DNA of 64,000 nucleotides from Bradyrhizobium diazoefficiens. Its GTDB lineage: Bacteria > Pseudomonadota > Alphaproteobacteria > Rhizobiales > Xanthobacteraceae. The notes beneath the pieces were generated by a model. It made no database searches and was not told where the DNA came from. It saw only the letters and a list, made by a program, of their open reading frames with translations. The position numbers and the translations under genes were made by a program. The stretch covers positions 157,557-221,556 of the forward strand of contig NZ_JAFCKW010000008.1 in assembly GCF_018129965.1 (NCBI RefSeq). The letters run 5' to 3'. Position 1 is the stretch's first letter. The number at the start of each line of letters is the position of its first letter. Below, piece by piece: positions 62,297 to 64,000 of the stretch.

Positions 62297-63121
62297 TCAC
62301 GCCTTGCAGAAGGTCAGCAGGTCCGCATTGATGGTCTCGGCGTGCGTGGTCGGCATGCCGTGCGGAAACCCCTTGTAAGTCTTCAGCGTGCCGTTCTTGA
62401 GCAGCTTGGCCGACAGCGGCGCGGAGTCGGCATAAGGCACGATCTGGTCGTCGTCGCCGTGCATCACCAAAACGGGCACGTTGATTTTCTTGAGATCCTC
62501 GGTGAAGTCGGTCTGCGAGAATGCGACGATGCCGTCATAATGCGCCTTGGCACCGCCCATCATGCCCTGGCGCCACCAGTTCTGGATCACCGCTTCGGAG
62601 GGCTTTGCGCCGGGGCGGTTGAAACCATAGAAGGGACCGGCGGCGATGTCGCGGTAGAACGCCGCGCGACCGGCGGCAAGCTGGACCTGGAAATCGTCGA
62701 ACACGCTTTTCGGCAATCCGCCGGGATTGGCCGCGGTCTGCAGCATCAGCGGTGGCACCGCGGAAAGGATGGCGGCCTTCGCCACCCGGCTCTCGCCGTG
62801 ACGCGCGATATAGTGCACGACCTCGCCGCCGCCGGTGGAATGGCCGACGTGAATGGCGTTCTTCAAATCGAGATGCGCGGTGACGGCCGCGAGATCGTCG
62901 GCGTAGTGATCCATGTCGTGGCCGTCGGAAACTTGAGACGAGCGCCCGTGGCCACGGCGGTCATGGGCGATCACGCGGTAGCCGCGGGTGACGAAAAACA
63001 TCATCTGCGCGTCCCAGTCGTCGGACGACAACGGCCAGCCATGGCTGAACACGATCGGCTGGCCCGCACCCCAGTCCTTGAAAAAGATTTCGACGCCGTC
63101 CTTGATGGTGATGGTGGGCAT
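62297..63121 (-). CDS. alpha/beta hydrolase, chloroperoxidase/esterase-like
   Basis: A 274-residue hydrolase beginning at ATG 63121 (MPTITIKDGVEIFFKDWGAG). The nucleophile Ser is in HVGHSTGGGEVVHYIAR near residue 97; the oxyanion motif FSHGWPLSSDDWD, the Asp in LVMHGDDDQIVPY and the His in FPHGMPTTHAE complete the triad. It matches the non-heme chloroperoxidase-like esterases of about 275 residues. Upstream frame starts are not conserved. Usually an esterase in vivo. Confidence 0.88.
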   Translation of the reverse strand: MPTITIKDGVEIFFKDWGAGQPIVFSHGWPLSSDDWDAQMMFFVTRGYRVIAHDRRGHGRSSQVSDGHDMDHYADDLAAVTAHLDLKNAIHVGHSTGGGEVVHYIARHGESRVAKAAILSAVPPLMLQTAANPGGLPKSVFDDFQVQLAAGRAAFYRDIAAGPFYGFNRPGAKPSEAVIQNWWRQGMMGGAKAHYDGIVAFSQTDFTEDLKKINVPVLVMHGDDDQIVPYADSAPLSAKLLKNGTLKTYKGFPHGMPTTHAETINADLLTFCKA

Positions 63122-63245
63122 GATGAGCTCCTTGCCGTGAAATCTTCCGTGGCCCGCGCCGCGCGGGCCCGGCGGGATGAACATGGTTATGGGATGGACG
63201 GAGTTCGATGCCCTCGCACCGACCGCGGCGATGACAATCGGGCGA

Positions 63246-63755
63246 TCAGGCAAACGCCATCGGTTTGAAGCGGCGCCAGGCGCCGATGGTCAGCACCACG
63301 AAAAACACCAGCACGAGGCCCTGCACCGCGGCGAACACGGGACCGCCCGGAGGATTCGGCGGCACGGCAGGCGCGAGCGCGGCGAGTGCCGGAACCTTCA
63401 GGAACGACTGAATCACCAGCACGAAGACGTTGAAGTAGAGCGAGATCATCGCGGTCACGATGTAGACCGGCCGCCACACGCCCCGGAGTTTCATGCCGTA
63501 AAGCGCCAGGCAGGCGATCGCGAGCAACACCAACGAGATGATGCCGATGATGTGCGACGGCAGCAGCTCCTTGAACGGAAACAGGAAGCCGGTGGCGCTG
63601 GTGAGGATCGTGAACAGCAGGAAGACCGCGGTGAGGCCTGGCATCGGCTTGGAGCCAAGCAGCCCGAACATCGCAACGAGGCCGGCAACGATGCCGATCA
63701 GGCTGATGATGACATGGACCAACGTGAAGGCGGGAAGAGTCAATCCAAGCATCAC
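63246..63755 (-). CDS. small membrane protein, unknown function
   Basis: A 169-residue polytopic protein with about four hydrophobic segments (FTLVHVIISLIGIVAGLVAM, LTAVFLLFTILTSATGFLFP, HIIGIISLVLLAIACLALYG and later GLVLVFFVVLTIGAW). The loop LLPSHIIGI and the PPNPPGGPVFAAV segment before the last helix are distinctive. I do not recognise a named family. Start ATG 63755 or 63752. The last 245 bases of the window past it hold nothing recognisable. Confidence 0.65.
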   Translation of the reverse strand: MMLGLTLPAFTLVHVIISLIGIVAGLVAMFGLLGSKPMPGLTAVFLLFTILTSATGFLFPFKELLPSHIIGIISLVLLAIACLALYGMKLRGVWRPVYIVTAMISLYFNVFVLVIQSFLKVPALAALAPAVPPNPPGGPVFAAVQGLVLVFFVVLTIGAWRRFKPMAFA

Positions 63756-64000
63756 GGCATCTCTCCTACTCTCGGCGTTGAGATCGGAGCATTGGTATTA
63801 CGGCCCTCATGGAATGGCTACATGCCCGAGGTCACAGGCGCGTGCGTCGCGGTTCGTCATCGTGCGAATCGACAAACGCATAGCCTGATGTGTTTGCGGA
63901 GCTGTCGCAAGCGACGGCAGTTTGTAGATGGGGTAACGGGCCGGCCGCCCGCTCGCTACGGCGCGATTTGCAAGCGCGCTCGCGAGCGGCCTGTTGGTTG

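Overview
The window is chromosomal DNA from a high-GC alphaproteobacterium, most likely Bradyrhizobium or a close relative in the Nitrobacteraceae. The basis is inference from gene content and style: an NdvA-type glucan exporter, a TrcR (DUF1013) gene, the tRNA-Phe / yacG / maf / phosphatase / UPF0262 / hisD block, many Bug (TctC), LivK and TRAP-TAXI binding proteins, and long imperfect inverted repeats between genes. Coding density is high. I saw no rRNA, CRISPR array, integrase or transposase.

Layout. 1-10.2 kb holds housekeeping genes: a truncated DedA/YqaA membrane protein, hisE, a Gly/Tyr-rich exported protein, ndvA, a D,D-carboxypeptidase, fadD, a peroxiredoxin, and the leftward rnhA-thrB-ispH set. 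10.4-29.9 kb mixes core and accessory genes: trcR with a clear terminator, an OmpW-like porin, a lipoprotein, prpE, a TPR-LprI fusion, a CPA1 antiporter, an SDR, a TRAP-TAXI transporter with its DUF1850 partner, several exported proteins of unknown role, a Nudix hydrolase, a hotdog thioesterase and an aldo/keto reductase. 29.9-36.8 kb carries lipid and redox genes: oleate hydratase, an acyl-CoA ligase, an isochorismatase-like hydrolase, a His-rich exported protein, a flavin amine oxidase and a RibD-like reductase.

The most unusual part is 37.1-43.0 kb. A LuxR-type regulator is followed by a 54-residue peptide gene of lower GC, then a protein with an HEAAH motif resembling the HExxH peptide-modification (beta-hydroxylase) family, then an 1139-residue synthetase. 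The synthetase has an adenylation domain, a carrier domain, a thioesterase-like domain with Cys in the nucleophile position, and two C-terminal beta-rich modules. I interpret this as a candidate hybrid RiPP/NRPS-like pathway that I do not recognise as described. Convergent to it lies a TetR regulator with an oligopeptide-type binding protein and two permeases (43.0-47.1 kb) but no ATPases. They may import or sense a peptide.

47.3-50.3 kb looks like an extracytoplasmic redox unit: an ECF sigma factor, an exported fasciclin (FAS1) protein, a b561-type cytochrome and a molybdopterin oxidoreductase with a Tat-like signal. 50.3-57.1 kb is a small catabolic cluster: IclR regulator, 3-hydroxyisobutyrate dehydrogenase-like enzyme, LivK-type and TctC-type binding proteins, alpha/beta hydrolase, a small companion protein and a divergent aldehyde dehydrogenase. 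57.1-61.4 kb is the conserved block of tRNA-Phe, yacG, maf, a low-molecular-weight phosphatase, UPF0262, hisD and DUF2948. The window ends with a Rossmann-fold protein, an alpha/beta hydrolase and a small membrane protein.

All assignments come from reading motifs by eye. No database search was run, and start codons are chosen from ribosome-binding sites and family length.
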